A stretch of DNA of 64,000 bases from Photobacterium angustum (GCF_003026365.1 NZ_PYOM01000003.1:62001-126000), one strand, 5' to 3'; positions 1 to 8,836 are shown, counted from the stretch's first letter. Notes: generated by a model not told the origin, from the letters alone. Translations and numbers: made by a program.

Positions 1-887
1 ACGATGCAATGGCTGATGTTTACGCGACAATCGAGCTGGCAAAAATCATTAAAACGAATCAACCTAAGTTGTTTGATTACCTGTTTGATTTACGTCATAA
101 GCGCAAACTACAAGAATTAATCGATATTGTTAACTTAACACCGTTAGTGCATATCTCTGGCATGTTTGGAACCGATTGTGGCAATACAAGCTGGATTGTG
201 CCTGTGGCATGGCATCCTGATAATAAGAACGCTGTTATTACAGTGAACCTTGCGCTTGATCCTACCCCATTAATTGAGCTTGATGCCGACCAACTGCGTG
301 AGCGTTTATATACTAAGCGTGTTGATTTAGCGCCTGATGAATTACCAGTGCCCGTTAAAGAAGTGCATTTGAACAAATGTCCTGTTCTTGCCCCAGCTAA
401 AACATTAAAAGCAGAAGATGCCGCACGTTTAGGGATTGATAGAGAGCAATGTTTAAAGAACCTTGCCTTGATTAAGCAGCACCCTGAAATTCGTGAAAAG
501 TTAATCGAAATGTTTAGTGTCAAACGTGAATATGCGGCTAACGATAATGTTGATGCGATGCTATACGATGGGTTCTTTTCAACAGCTGATCGTTCAACCA
601 TGGATATTATCCGTGAAACAGCACCCGATCAGTTAGCTTCACTTGAAATCAATGTCGATGACAAACGTATTAAGCCGTTGTTATTCCGCTATCGTGCCCG
701 TAACTTCCCTATGACGCTAAGTTATGAAGAGCAAGTACGCTGGAAGCATCATTGTCAGGATTTCTTTGAAATGAATATGCCGAAGTATATGGAAAACTTT
801 GAGGCTGTCGCCTACGAGCATGAATCTGACGAAAATAAGATGAAAGTTTTAAAATCTCTCTATGACTATGTTTCTAAATTGGTTTAA
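1..887 (+). CDS. sbcB: Exodeoxyribonuclease I, C-terminal part (cut by window start)
   Basis: Exonuclease I degrades single-stranded DNA 3' to 5' and works in recombination and mismatch repair. The reading frame is already open at the window edge (codons for Asp-Ala precede the first Met), so this is the C-terminal ~294 of about 475 residues. The visible part follows E. coli ExoI closely: DAMADVYATI, the end of the exonuclease domain, then the SH3-like region (SGMFG, GNTSW, AWHPDN) and the helical C-terminal domain (LFRYRARNFP). The N-terminal exonuclease motifs lie outside the window. A strong terminator follows 30 bp after the stop. The identification is firm; only the upstream part is missing. 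Confidence 0.95.
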   Translation, partial: DAMADVYATIELAKIIKTNQPKLFDYLFDLRHKRKLQELIDIVNLTPLVHISGMFGTDCGNTSWIVPVAWHPDNKNAVITVNLALDPTPLIELDADQLRERLYTKRVDLAPDELPVPVKEVHLNKCPVLAPAKTLKAEDAARLGIDREQCLKNLALIKQHPEIREKLIEMFSVKREYAANDNVDAMLYDGFFSTADRSTMDIIRETAPDQLASLEINVDDKRIKPLLFRYRARNFPMTLSYEEQVRWKHHCQDFFEMNMPKYMENFEAVAYEHESDENKMKVLKSLYDYVSKLV

Positions 888-916
888 ACCTTTTTATTAA
901 TACGATAGCGATAAAT

Positions 917-970
917 GAAGCCTATTACGTGATTTTCTTTTTGAATGTCGCGAATAGGCTTCTTTTTTTT
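917..970 (+). terminator. Rho-independent terminator of sbcB
   Basis: A perfect 10-bp inverted repeat (GAAGCCTATT at 917-926, AATAGGCTTC at 953-962) is followed directly by a run of T, about 30 bp after the sbcB stop codon. Confidence 0.85.
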
Positions 971-1126
971 AAGATTTTTATATAGTGATTTATTTGATGA
1001 TTACGTCATTAACGTTAACAATTAAAGACAACATTAAAGCGGTTCACTGATTTGAGTTTATTAATAACGAAATAGTGATTATTGATACCGTTACGCTTGA
1101 GATCTATTAAACGGTAGGTGTGCACT

Positions 1127-1648
1127 ATGACAACGCAAACCTTATTGAAATGTTATAGCTACGACACAATAGATTTTTTTCCTGAAAAGCATCTATTAAT
1201 ATGGAAAGATCATACGCAAACATTATTAACGCGAGAGGAATCTCGGTTATTAGAAGTGTTATGTCTCTTTGCTGGTGAAGTGATTGGGGCTGATTCACTC
1301 TACCGTAAAACATTTACGTCATTAGATGCGTTTGAAGAAACCAGTGATCACAATTATGATTTGAACTTACTACTGGTATCACTCACAGGTAAGTTACAAT
1401 GTAACGGAGTAATGGCAATACCTATTCATGTTGTCCCTCACCATGGCTTCCGTGTGCCACTACCGACGAAAACATCACGTCGATTGCCTTTTACTACTCG
1501 TCCGTGCCCTAATACCGTTCCCTCTAAAAAAAAGACATTGTTATTCAACAAAGCATGGTTTAAGTATGTTGTGATTGATTTCATTTGGCTAAAAGTTACG
1601 ATTCTTTTAACACTCGCTGCTCTCATTGGTCTATTTTTGTGGTATTAA
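1127..1648 (+). CDS. ToxR/CadC-like winged-helix regulator with C-terminal membrane anchor
   Basis: About 173 residues. The first ~100 residues look like a Trans_reg_C (OmpR/PhoB-type) winged helix: the hallmark LTREESRLLEVL segment near residue 35, a recognition-helix region, and HVVPHHGFRV at the wing end. A basic linker (residues ~110-135) leads to one hydrophobic segment at the very C terminus (about 150-172). This is ToxR/CadC topology, but almost no periplasmic sensor follows the membrane segment. The longest frame starts with GTG at 1118. I prefer ATG 1127, which has GGTAGGTG six bases upstream. It stands alone, ahead of the CidA/LrgA-like pair, with 125 bp between. DNA-binding role is inferred from the fold; targets are unknown. 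Confidence 0.75.
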   Translation: MTTQTLLKCYSYDTIDFFPEKHLLIWKDHTQTLLTREESRLLEVLCLFAGEVIGADSLYRKTFTSLDAFEETSDHNYDLNLLLVSLTGKLQCNGVMAIPIHVVPHHGFRVPLPTKTSRRLPFTTRPCPNTVPSKKKTLLFNKAWFKYVVIDFIWLKVTILLTLAALIGLFLWY

Positions 1649-1773
1649 TCACCAATAAATATCTCATTATCTATATTTTCTTATCAATTATCTAAATGAT
1701 GCTCTTTTTTGTGTGACAAACAGCGCATTTATTTGTATGATAAATTAAATTCTCTAGCATTACCTTTTTTACT

Positions 1774-2118
1774 ATGGATTACATTCGATCTTTTGCCATT
1801 GTTATGTTTTGCTTTTTATTAGGTCAAGGCATACAACACCTTACGCACTTGCCTATTCCAGGCAGTATTATTGGCTTGTTCTTGTTGTTTTTTGGCCTTG
1901 TTACTGGCATATGCAAAACAAAATGGGTCGATAAAACCTGTAATTTACTCATCAAACACATGGCATTGTTATTCGTGCCAGTTGGGGTTGGCTTAATGAA
2001 CTACCTCGGTTTAATTGAGCACAATGCAACTATCATCTTTGCGAGCACATTAGGCAGCACATTAATCGTACTGCTTGTGATCGGCCTTGCGCTTCACCAT
2101 AAGGAAAAAGAGTCATGA
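1774..2118 (+). CDS. CidA/LrgA family membrane protein (YohJ-like)
   Basis: A 114-residue, four-helix membrane protein with the family signature LPIPGSIIGLFLLF near residue 30 and FVPVGVGLM near residue 70. CidA/LrgA proteins are holin-like; in enterobacteria the counterpart is YohJ. Its stop overlaps the start of the next gene by 4 bp (ATGA), so the two are translationally coupled. The order yohJ-yohK-cdd is also found in E. coli, which supports the YohJ assignment. The biochemical role in Gram-negative bacteria (murein hydrolase export versus small-metabolite transport) is not settled. Confidence 0.88.
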   Translation: MDYIRSFAIVMFCFLLGQGIQHLTHLPIPGSIIGLFLLFFGLVTGICKTKWVDKTCNLLIKHMALLFVPVGVGLMNYLGLIEHNATIIFASTLGSTLIVLLVIGLALHHKEKES

Positions 2119-2798
2119 TCTGGTTAGTTGCAACGATAGTGGTATTTTACAGCATGCGCTATTTAGCGATGAAGATTCGTAATCCACTTTTCAATCCATT
2201 GCTCATTTCGCTGATTATTTTAATTGCTGCACTGCGTTGGTTGCAGGTGCCGTATGAAACCTATTTTGCTGATAACGAAATAATTAACTACTTGTTAGGT
2301 CCTGCGGTAGTGGCTTTAGCCTTGCCTTTATATCAGCAACTGCCTTTAATTAAGCGTAAGTGGAAAACTATTTTAAGTGCTTGTTTTGTTGGTAGTATCT
2401 TGTCGATGATATTTGGTACATCCATTGCTTTTTTAATGGGTGCCGATGCTCAACTTGCAGCTAGTATTTTACCTAAATCAATTACTACACCACTTGCGAT
2501 GGCGGCCTCTCAGCAAATCGGGGGCATTCCTGCCATTACAGCAGCAATGGTGATTATTGTTGGTTTATTTGGTGCGGTATTAGGATATCCTGTGATGAAG
2601 CTATTTCGTATCCATCACCCTTTGGCGAAAGGTTTGTCTATCGGTACGGTATCTCATGCTTTAGGAACGGCAAAAGCTGTCGAACAAGATTATCAAGAAG
2701 GGGCATTTAGTTCATTAGCGTTAGTGATCTGTGGGATCATGACAACGTTACTCGCTCCCATCATGTTCCCTATTTTAGAACACCTATTTTTCCACTAA
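2115..2798 (+). CDS. CidB/LrgB family membrane protein (YohK-like)
   Basis: A 227-residue polytopic membrane protein with about 6-7 hydrophobic segments. The LrgB signature is clear: LPKSITTPLAMA near residue 120, the GGIPAITAAMV stretch, and IGTVSHALGTAKAV near residue 180. It forms a coupled pair with the preceding CidA/LrgA-like gene (4-bp overlap). The pair is closed by a hairpin just downstream, so cdd probably has its own promoter. The family is implicated in autolysis control in Gram-positive bacteria and, in some reports, in pyruvate or glycolate transport; here only family membership is secure. Confidence 0.88.
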   Translation: MIWLVATIVVFYSMRYLAMKIRNPLFNPLLISLIILIAALRWLQVPYETYFADNEIINYLLGPAVVALALPLYQQLPLIKRKWKTILSACFVGSILSMIFGTSIAFLMGADAQLAASILPKSITTPLAMAASQQIGGIPAITAAMVIIVGLFGAVLGYPVMKLFRIHHPLAKGLSIGTVSHALGTAKAVEQDYQEGAFSSLALVICGIMTTLLAPIMFPILEHLFFH

Positions 2799-2818
2799 GT
2801 TACCCTTATCCATGCATA

Positions 2819-2865
2819 TGAGCTTAAACACTAATTCTTATTAGTTTTAAGCTCATAATGTTTTG
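2819..2865 (+). terminator. Terminator after the lrgAB-like pair
   Basis: TGAGCTTAAA at 2819-2828 pairs with TTTAAGCTCA at 2846-2855, with a nested ACTAAT/ATTAGT stem inside, followed by TAATGTTTTG. The T tract is short, so strength is uncertain. Confidence 0.65.
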
Positions 2866-2901
2866 ATAACTATTTATTACATGAAAAATTACATTTACAT
2901 G

Positions 2902-2917
2902 TGTGATGTCGCTCTCG
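2902..2917. promoter_or_regulatory. Possible second, weaker CRP site upstream of cdd
   Basis: TGTGATGTCGCTCTCG has a perfect left half-site and a poor right half-site. It lies 49 bp upstream of a consensus CRP site. Paired CRP sites with CytR between them are known for E. coli cdd, which is why I list it; on its own it would be unconvincing. Confidence 0.35.
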
Positions 2918-2950
2918 ATAATGTATGCTTAGCTACATTATCATTATTAA

Positions 2951-2966
2951 TGTGACGTAGATCACA
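2951..2966. promoter_or_regulatory. CRP binding site upstream of cdd
   Basis: TGTGACGTAGATCACA is an exact match to TGTGA-N6-TCACA. It lies 60 bp upstream of the cdd start codon. E. coli cdd is activated by CRP and repressed by CytR, so the same logic is likely here. Confidence 0.8.
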
Positions 2967-3026
2967 CTTGAATGGTAACAATTAACTTAGAATGTTTCTC
3001 CATCAACAATACGGAGTAACACCCCA

Positions 3027-3914
3027 ATGCACGCAAAAGTTATGGATGCATTAGGTCAATTACCTAAAGAGCTTGCATCAGCTTTACGACCAATTATTGA
3101 AGATAAAGATTTCGATTCAACAATTAGTCCTGAACAATTTGAACAGTTAGTTTCCCAAACTAATTTATCTGATACTGATCTTCGTCTCGCTCTCCTTCCT
3201 GTTGCTGCTGCTTACGCTGTTGTTCCTATTTCTAATTTCTATGTTGGTGCTATTGTTCGTGGTACTTCTGGACGCTTATATTTCGGTGCAAATATGGAAT
3301 TTGTAGGCGCAAGTATGGCGTGTACGATCCATGCTGAGCAATCTGCAATTAGTCATGCTTGGATCAAAGGTGAAACAGGCATTAAAGACGTAACGATTAA
3401 CTACAGCCCTTGCGGCCACTGCCGTCAGTTCATGAATGAATTGAATACGGCGCAAGATTTAGTTATTCAACTTCCAGAACGTCAACCAATGACACTGCAA
3501 CAATACCTGCCTGAATCTTTCGGCCCTGCTGATCTTGGGATTAAAGATGCGCTATTAAGCGACATTAATAATGGTATTACGATTGCTGAGCAATCAGAGC
3601 TTGCTGTTGCCGCTTGTGATGCAGCAAACCGCTCTCATGCACCGTACTCTAAGAACTTTAGTGGTGTTGCATTAAAAGCTAAAGATGGTCGTGTTTTTGT
3701 TGGTATGTATGCTGAAAATGCAGCATTTAACCCAAGCCTACCACCGCTTCAAGTTGCACTGATTAATATGAACATGTCAGGCTACAAGCTATCTGAACTT
3801 GTCGAAGCTGCATTAGTAGAAAGCGCAGAAAGCCTAATCAGTCAATTAGCTCGTACTCAAGCACTACTAGAAGCGCTAAATCCTGATATTCAAATGACTT
3901 ATGTTGCTTACTAA
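3027..3914 (+). CDS. cdd: Cytidine deaminase
   Basis: Converts cytidine or deoxycytidine to uridine or deoxyuridine in pyrimidine salvage. At 295 residues it is the long, dimeric E. coli type (294). The zinc site is visible: CTIHAEQSAI (His and catalytic Glu) near residue 101, and SPCGHCRQF near residue 130 supplying the two Cys ligands. The C-terminal half is the degenerate second deaminase domain typical of this type (AAFNPSLPPLQ). GGAG lies 11 bp before the ATG. A consensus CRP site is upstream and a terminator follows. The neighbouring lrgAB-like pair matches the E. coli yohJ-yohK-cdd order. Confidence 0.97.
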   Translation: MHAKVMDALGQLPKELASALRPIIEDKDFDSTISPEQFEQLVSQTNLSDTDLRLALLPVAAAYAVVPISNFYVGAIVRGTSGRLYFGANMEFVGASMACTIHAEQSAISHAWIKGETGIKDVTINYSPCGHCRQFMNELNTAQDLVIQLPERQPMTLQQYLPESFGPADLGIKDALLSDINNGITIAEQSELAVAACDAANRSHAPYSKNFSGVALKAKDGRVFVGMYAENAAFNPSLPPLQVALINMNMSGYKLSELVEAALVESAESLISQLARTQALLEALNPDIQMTYVAY

Positions 3915-3943
3915 TCGTTAGTGCGAGCAATATTTGTTGATGT

Positions 3944-3971
3944 AAAACCGCCATAATAGGCGGTTTTTTAT
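3944..3971 (+). terminator. Terminator of cdd
   Basis: AAAACCGCC ... GGCGGTTTTTT hairpin with a 4-base loop and a T run, about 30 bp after the cdd stop. Confidence 0.9.
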
Positions 3972-4017
3972 TGCCTAATGCGTTCAACTCAATCAGTTAT
4001 ATTGGCTATCTAAAAAC

Positions 4018-4046
4018 AAAAGCGTATTATCTCGCTATGCTTTTTT
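4018..4046 (+). terminator. Terminator-like hairpin immediately upstream of the DMT transporter gene
   Basis: AAAAGCGTA (4018-4026) pairs with TATGCTTTT (4036-4044), one G-T pair included, and runs into T6. It ends only 17 bp before the ATG at 4064. It could be a second cdd terminator or an attenuator in the leader of the transporter gene. Confidence 0.5.
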
Positions 4047-4063
4047 GACGAAACCAATTTTTA

Positions 4064-4948
4064 ATGTCTGATTCACATACCCCAGTTCATAACCCAGTCC
4101 AAGGTGCAGGATGGATGCTTTCCGCAGGCCTTGCCTTTGCGATTGTAAACAGCCTTGCACAATTTCTCAGTATTAAGCTCCATGTCTCTTCAACCACTTT
4201 TGCGTTGATCCAATACTTTGTTGCACTGGTGGCTATGCTGCCATGGCTGAGAACCATGGGTATACGACGTTCACTAAAGACAAAGCAATTCTTCCAACAC
4301 TGTTTCCGTGTCTTTCTTGCCGTGATTGGTATCCAACTGTGGCTATGGGCACTTGCCTACCCTGTTCCTATTTGGCAAGGCATTGCGCTGCTTATGACTT
4401 CACCGTTATTTGCAACAATTGGCTCTGGCGTATTACTGAAAGAGAAAGTGGGCGCAGCACGTTGGTGTGCAACTCTTGCTGGCTTTATTGGTGCAATGAT
4501 CATTTTAGAGCCATGGTCTGATTCATTTAGTATTGCGACATTATTGCCTGTCGGTGCTGCTGTTTTCTGGGCAGGTTATTCTCTGATGGTGAAAAAGCAA
4601 TCTAATACAGAATCACCAACCACTGTTGTGATGTATTTACTTATTCTGATCACGCCATTTAACTTGTTACTGGCTCTACCTGATTTTAATATGCCAACAG
4701 GCGGTACGACATGGACATTAATCATCGCCGCTGGCCTGTTAACAGCACTTGCACAATGGGCGATAGCTAAAGCTTATGCCGTGGCTGATGCGTCATTTGT
4801 TCAACCATTCGACCACGCAAAATTACCACTAAACGTGTTAGGTGGTTGGCTTGTATTTGGTTGGGTACCACCGGGTCGATTATGGCTAGGTGCGGCAATT
4901 ATTATTGCTTCTGTCGCCTTTATCACCCAGTGGGAAAAGCGCAAATAG
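4064..4948 (+). CDS. DMT superfamily (EamA) inner-membrane transporter
   Basis: A 294-residue protein with about ten hydrophobic segments, arranged as two EamA repeats (roughly residues 16-145 and 155-290). Typical EamA features are the PLFATIGSGVLLKEKV segment near residue 120 and the matching ASFVQPFDHAKLPL segment near residue 245. Members export amino acids, nucleobases or other metabolites; substrate cannot be read from sequence. There is no good Shine-Dalgarno sequence at ATG 4064, and a terminator-like hairpin ends just upstream. An internal Met at residue 18 (4115) is an alternative start, but the N-terminal region resembles other family members. A strong terminator follows. Confidence 0.85.
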   Translation: MSDSHTPVHNPVQGAGWMLSAGLAFAIVNSLAQFLSIKLHVSSTTFALIQYFVALVAMLPWLRTMGIRRSLKTKQFFQHCFRVFLAVIGIQLWLWALAYPVPIWQGIALLMTSPLFATIGSGVLLKEKVGAARWCATLAGFIGAMIILEPWSDSFSIATLLPVGAAVFWAGYSLMVKKQSNTESPTTVVMYLLILITPFNLLLALPDFNMPTGGTTWTLIIAAGLLTALAQWAIAKAYAVADASFVQPFDHAKLPLNVLGGWLVFGWVPPGRLWLGAAIIIASVAFITQWEKRK

Positions 4949-4981
4949 CCAAATAACACCGTAAAGTATGAAAGATTCACT

Positions 4982-5004
4982 AACCGCCTTCTTGGCGGTT
5001 TTTT
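4982..5004 (+). terminator. Terminator of the DMT transporter gene
   Basis: AACCGCC (4982-4988) and GGCGGTT (4994-5000) form a tight hairpin followed by a T run. Confidence 0.88.
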
Positions 5005-5059
5005 ATTGTAAGGTCTAGAGCCTTTCTAATATTTACTATTAAATTCCATTTAAACCCCA

Positions 5060-5075
5060 ACGCAAACGTTTGCTT
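5060..5075. promoter_or_regulatory. PurR operator upstream of purT
   Basis: ACGCAAACGTTTGCTT matches the PurR consensus at 15 of 16 positions and lies 67 bp before the purT start. purT belongs to the PurR regulon in E. coli, so purine repression is expected. Confidence 0.88.
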
Positions 5076-5141
5076 AATTAAAAAAACAAGGTATTATCAC
5101 GCTCAACCAACACTATCCAACATAAATAGTAAGGAATAATA

Positions 5142-6320
5142 ATGTTAGGTACAGCTAATGGTTCAAATGCAACACGTGTTTTACTTTTAGGCTCAGGCGA
5201 GCTTGGTAAAGAAGTCGCGATTGAATGCCAGCGTTTAGGTATTGAAGTGATTGCCGCGGATCGCTACCCCAATGCGCCTGCAATGCAAGTTGCACATCGT
5301 AGCCATGTGATTGATATGCTCGATGGCGACGCGTTAAAACACATTATTGAACTAGAAAAACCCGACTTTGTTGTTCCTGAAATTGAAGCCATTGCCACTG
5401 ACACGCTTGTCGAGTTAGAGCAGCAAGGTGTTAACGTTGTTCCTACCGCTAATGCGACGAAACTGACAATGAACCGAGAAGGTATTCGTTGCCTAGCTGC
5501 TGAAACCTTGTCTATTCCTACATCGCCTTATGAATTTGCCGATCAATTTGATGATTTCTCAGCAGCGGTACATCGCGTTGGTATGCCATGTGTCGTAAAA
5601 CCAATTATGAGCTCATCAGGTAAAGGTCAAAGCGTGATTAAAACCGAAGCTGATATTGAATCTGCTTGGCAATACGCACAAGAAGGCGGTCGTGCCGGTG
5701 CAGGTCGTGTGATCATTGAAGGCTTTGTTGATTTTGATTACGAAATCACCTTATTAACTGTTCGTGCGGTTGATGGCGTGCATTTCTGTGCACCTATTGG
5801 TCATCGTCAAGAAGATGGGGATTACCGTGAGTCATGGCAGCCACAGCAAATGTCTGAAGCAGCATTAAAAGCGGCACAGGATGTAGCAGAAAAAGTAGTT
5901 AACGCACTTGGCGGTTTTGGTTTATTTGGTGTTGAGCTATTTATTAAAGGCGATACCGTGTTATTCAGTGAAGTCTCCCCTCGCCCACATGATACGGGTA
6001 TGGTGACGCTGATTTCACAAGAACTATCAGAATTTGCGCTTCACGTTCGCGCTTTCCTTGGTTTACCCATTCAGCACATCACCCAATATGGCCCATCGGC
6101 TTCTGCAGTGATCCTTGCTGAAGGTGTATCATCAAACATCAGTTTCGATAATCTGTTACCTGCACTCTCTCGTCCACAAACACAAATCAGATTATTTGGT
6201 AAACCTGAAATTAATGGTCGTCGTCGTTTAGGTGTCGCGCTTACACGTCGAGAAGATATTGATAGTGCAGTAAATGATGCCGTTATTGCTGCTGATGATG
6301 TTGAAGTCATTTTCGATTAA
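5142..6320 (+). CDS. purT: Formate-dependent phosphoribosylglycinamide formyltransferase 2
   Basis: Uses formate and ATP to formylate GAR in purine biosynthesis, bypassing the folate-dependent PurN. The 392 residues match the usual length (E. coli 392). The ATP-grasp fold is visible: N-terminal [21 protein letters not shown] near residue 80, the glycine-rich [13 protein letters not shown] loop near residue 150, and the metal-binding end of the fold ([22 protein letters not shown] near residues 265-290). A PurR box precedes the gene and a bidirectional terminator follows. AAGGA precedes the ATG at suitable spacing. Confidence 0.97.
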   Translation: MLGTANGSNATRVLLLGSGELGKEVAIECQRLGIEVIAADRYPNAPAMQVAHRSHVIDMLDGDALKHIIELEKPDFVVPEIEAIATDTLVELEQQGVNVVPTANATKLTMNREGIRCLAAETLSIPTSPYEFADQFDDFSAAVHRVGMPCVVKPIMSSSGKGQSVIKTEADIESAWQYAQEGGRAGAGRVIIEGFVDFDYEITLLTVRAVDGVHFCAPIGHRQEDGDYRESWQPQQMSEAALKAAQDVAEKVVNALGGFGLFGVELFIKGDTVLFSEVSPRPHDTGMVTLISQELSEFALHVRAFLGLPIQHITQYGPSASAVILAEGVSSNISFDNLLPALSRPQTQIRLFGKPEINGRRRLGVALTRREDIDSAVNDAVIAADDVEVIFD

Positions 6321-6357
6321 CCACGCTTAGCCCTACATATTACAATTTCTCTATAAG

Positions 6358-6405
6358 CAAAAAGGCATGTTTTCTAATAACCAGAAACCATGCCTTTATT
6401 TTATT
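6358..6405. terminator. Bidirectional terminator between purT and tpm
   Basis: AAAGGCATG (6361-6369) and CATGCCTTT (6389-6397) with a nested TTTTCT/AGAAA pairing. T-rich stretches flank both sides, as expected between convergent genes. Confidence 0.75.
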
Positions 6406-6422
6406 TGTTTTTATAACAATAT

Positions 6423-7061
6423 TTACACTTCAATTAGCCATACTTCTTCGGCAAATCGCGATAAACCACGTTGGCGACGAGGATGACTTTCATCAGCATC
6501 ATCACGTTCAAGATGCGTCACTTTACAACCTGCAAATAATGCTTCAACGTCTGCTTTTGGTACAGAGAAAGGAGGCCCAGCTAATTCATCTTGTGGGTAG
6601 TCTAACGTTACCAACAAAATACGACCGCCAGTTTTAACCAACGACAATAGCTTTTCGACGTACATTTGTCGCATGTCTTCTGGCATTGCGATTAATGCTG
6701 CGCGATCATAAACCACATCAACAGGATCGATATTTAGCGTGAAGTAGTCACCTTGGTAAATCGAAATTTCATCAAACTCGTAAAGATGTTGATGACCAAC
6801 ACCTGTCACTAAAGGTGTATACAGGTTTTCTGCAAAAAAGGCTTTAACTGCAATATCACTCAGCTCAACTCCAATCACGTGGTCATGTTTTTGTGCTAAC
6901 CACACAAGATCTTCCGACTTGCCACACATAGGGACAAACACGCGATCATCACGTTGTGCATTTAACGCCGACCAATGCTTGATCAGTAACGGGTTAACAT
7001 CTGATAAGTGAAAACCAATTCGATTTTCTGCCCAGCGTGAGTGCCAAAATTCTGCATCCAT
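6423..7061 (-). CDS. tpm: Thiopurine S-methyltransferase
   Basis: A 212-residue SAM-dependent methyltransferase of the TPMT family. Family marks are [14 protein letters not shown] at the N terminus, [16 protein letters not shown] around residue 45 (SAM-binding motif I region), and [15 protein letters not shown] around residue 117. Bacterial Tpm methylates selenite or tellurite species and thiopurines; the natural substrate is uncertain. It is convergent with purT and shares its terminator. Upstream lies the MocR-type gene, transcribed in the same direction with a gap of about 130 bp. Confidence 0.92.
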   Translation of the reverse strand: MDAEFWHSRWAENRIGFHLSDVNPLLIKHWSALNAQRDDRVFVPMCGKSEDLVWLAQKHDHVIGVELSDIAVKAFFAENLYTPLVTGVGHQHLYEFDEISIYQGDYFTLNIDPVDVVYDRAALIAMPEDMRQMYVEKLLSLVKTGGRILLVTLDYPQDELAGPPFSVPKADVEALFAGCKVTHLERDDADESHPRRQRGLSRFAEEVWLIEV

Positions 7062-7190
7062 TTAATGACTCGACTTTTTCTAATTAAAATAATAATGCTG
7101 AAATAATAACATATGTCAGTGCCTTTCAAAGACTGCTAACCGTCGCTTTTTATAACTTCGCAGTGACTGTCAATCTTGCTACCTTTGCGC

Positions 7191-8528
7191 TTAAAACGGG
7201 ATAACGCTGCTGACTTCAGAGCGAGCTAAATCGCGTAATAATGTTAAACCTTGTTGTAACCGCTGCTCAGAATTAATAGCCATTAGAGACAAACGAATAT
7301 GCTTCGGATCGTCGCCATTTGCATTAAAATAACGCCCACTACTGACAATTAACCCTTGGTCTTTTGCTTCCATTACAAAGCGTTCCTGTTGCCAATGTTG
7401 AGGCAACGGCCACCAGATTTGAAAGCCACTCTCATTACCATCATGACTTAAAATATCGCGGGCTATTTGTTGTCTTTTACAGGCGATTTCACGCTGGTTC
7501 TCTGCTAACTCAAAGGCTTCACCACTCTCAATTAGTTGTGTTGCAGCAATATAATTTAGCGGTGACGATAGCCAAATGTTAGCGCGAATAGTGGCCTGTA
7601 AAACCGCGATATGTGATTCGGGTACTTTTAAAAAGCCACAGCGTAAAGCAGGACTGAGGGCTTTTGATAAACCTGAAATATGAAAGCTATGCAGTGGAAT
7701 GCGATTACTGATCGCGGCGATAGGATCTGGATTTAAAAAGCCGTAGATATCATCTTCAATTAACCAAATATTATTGCGTTCAATCACTGTTGCAATAGCA
7801 TCTCGTCTTACGGGTGACATGGTGATGCCAGTCGGGTTTTGATGAGATGGCACGACAATAACTAATTTAGGCTGGTGTTGAGTGATCACCTGTTGCAAAT
7901 CATCAGGGCACATCCCCTGCTCATCAAGTTTAACCCCTACTACATGACGACCTGCTGCTTGAGCGATCGCCATAATACCGGGATAAGTTAAGGCTTCTAC
8001 CGCGATGGTATCACCAGGCTCTGTTAGCGTATGAATAAGTAACGATAAGCCATGCTGTGCGCCATTCGTCAGCAAGGTGTTATTAACGTTCCCCCCTGCT
8101 AAACCAAATTTTTTGGCCCATGTTACAGCAGCCAAACGGTGGCTCTCGTGACCTGAGTTTTCGGTGTAACCCATTAAATGACAACTGAGGTGATCTGCTG
8201 CATTCATCATGGCATCACGAAGTGGAGACAGATTTTGAGACAAGCAAGGTTGCAAGATAGAAAAGTTAAAATCAGTTTCATCATCAGCGGCTTGAATAAC
8301 ATCGCTGAGTCTTGATGGTGCACAAACAAATGTTCCACGCCCAACAAATGATTCCACGCGCTTTTTATCTACCAGTAACTGATATGCTTTAGCTACCGTC
8401 GCGGGTGTGGTGTTTAATTCATCCGCAAGTACGCGGTGTGTTGGCAATTTAAATCCTTTCGGATATTCACCACTTTCTATGCGTGCCTCTATTGTTTTTG
8501 CTATCTGTTTATATTTCGCGACACTCAC
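7191..8528 (-). CDS. MocR-type regulator: GntR helix-turn-helix fused to an aminotransferase-like domain
   Basis: A 445-residue fusion. Residues ~1-70 are a GntR winged helix (KLPTHRVLADELNTTPATVAKAYQ). Residues ~90-440 are a fold-type I aminotransferase domain, with NGAQHGLSLL, VPSHQNPTG, and SGLSKALSPALRCGF where the Lys would hold PLP. MocR proteins usually act as PLP-dependent regulators of a neighbouring divergent gene. Here the divergent gene is a beta-hydroxyacid dehydrogenase with a 308-bp intergenic region containing a perfect 14-bp palindrome. Start is GTG at 8528, preceded by AGGAT. Family assignment is secure; effector and target are inferred. Confidence 0.88.
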   Translation of the reverse strand: MSVAKYKQIAKTIEARIESGEYPKGFKLPTHRVLADELNTTPATVAKAYQLLVDKKRVESFVGRGTFVCAPSRLSDVIQAADDETDFNFSILQPCLSQNLSPLRDAMMNAADHLSCHLMGYTENSGHESHRLAAVTWAKKFGLAGGNVNNTLLTNGAQHGLSLLIHTLTEPGDTIAVEALTYPGIMAIAQAAGRHVVGVKLDEQGMCPDDLQQVITQHQPKLVIVVPSHQNPTGITMSPVRRDAIATVIERNNIWLIEDDIYGFLNPDPIAAISNRIPLHSFHISGLSKALSPALRCGFLKVPESHIAVLQATIRANIWLSSPLNYIAATQLIESGEAFELAENQREIACKRQQIARDILSHDGNESGFQIWWPLPQHWQQERFVMEAKDQGLIVSSGRYFNANGDDPKHIRLSLMAINSEQRLQQGLTLLRDLARSEVSSVIPF

Positions 8529-8836
8529 AGTCTGATCCTATATTTATCATAACCACCAATTACTTAATCAACTTTAACCAAATCACACGTAAAATGATAC
8601 ATTAAATAAACAAATTGACATATGTCAATACAAGCTCTAGTGTACACAACCATCAATTGGTAACCATTGGGCTAACGATTAGCACAAATGGATAAAATCT
8701 AAAGTTACAAAGGTAGTTAAACCACTAATAACAAACGTTCAGCTTGCTATAGCTTTATGAATCTGCGCGTTGTTCGCTGATAACATATCACATAATGACA
8801 TAACTCAATTTGACTGTATTTGGTAAGGAGAAACCT
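8529..8836. other. Divergent intergenic region between the MocR-type gene and the dehydrogenase gene
   Basis: The 308 bases hold no gene. They contain a perfect palindrome, TTGACATATGTCAA, at 8615-8628, a plausible operator for the MocR-type protein. The dehydrogenase Shine-Dalgarno sequence AAGGAG is at 8825-8830. No clear -10/-35 pair could be fixed by eye. Confidence 0.4.

Noticed and set aside
95..601. Long open frame on the minus strand across sbcB
   Set aside because: Shadow of the strongly supported sbcB frame; no ribosome binding site and no family resemblance.
1708..1727. TGTGACAAACAGCGCA upstream of the CidA/LrgA-like gene as a CRP site
   Set aside because: Only the left half matches; the right half agrees at two of five positions, so it is not listed.
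4243..4521. Second plus-strand frame inside the DMT transporter gene
   Set aside because: Overlaps a well-supported membrane protein; the alternative product has no recognisable features.
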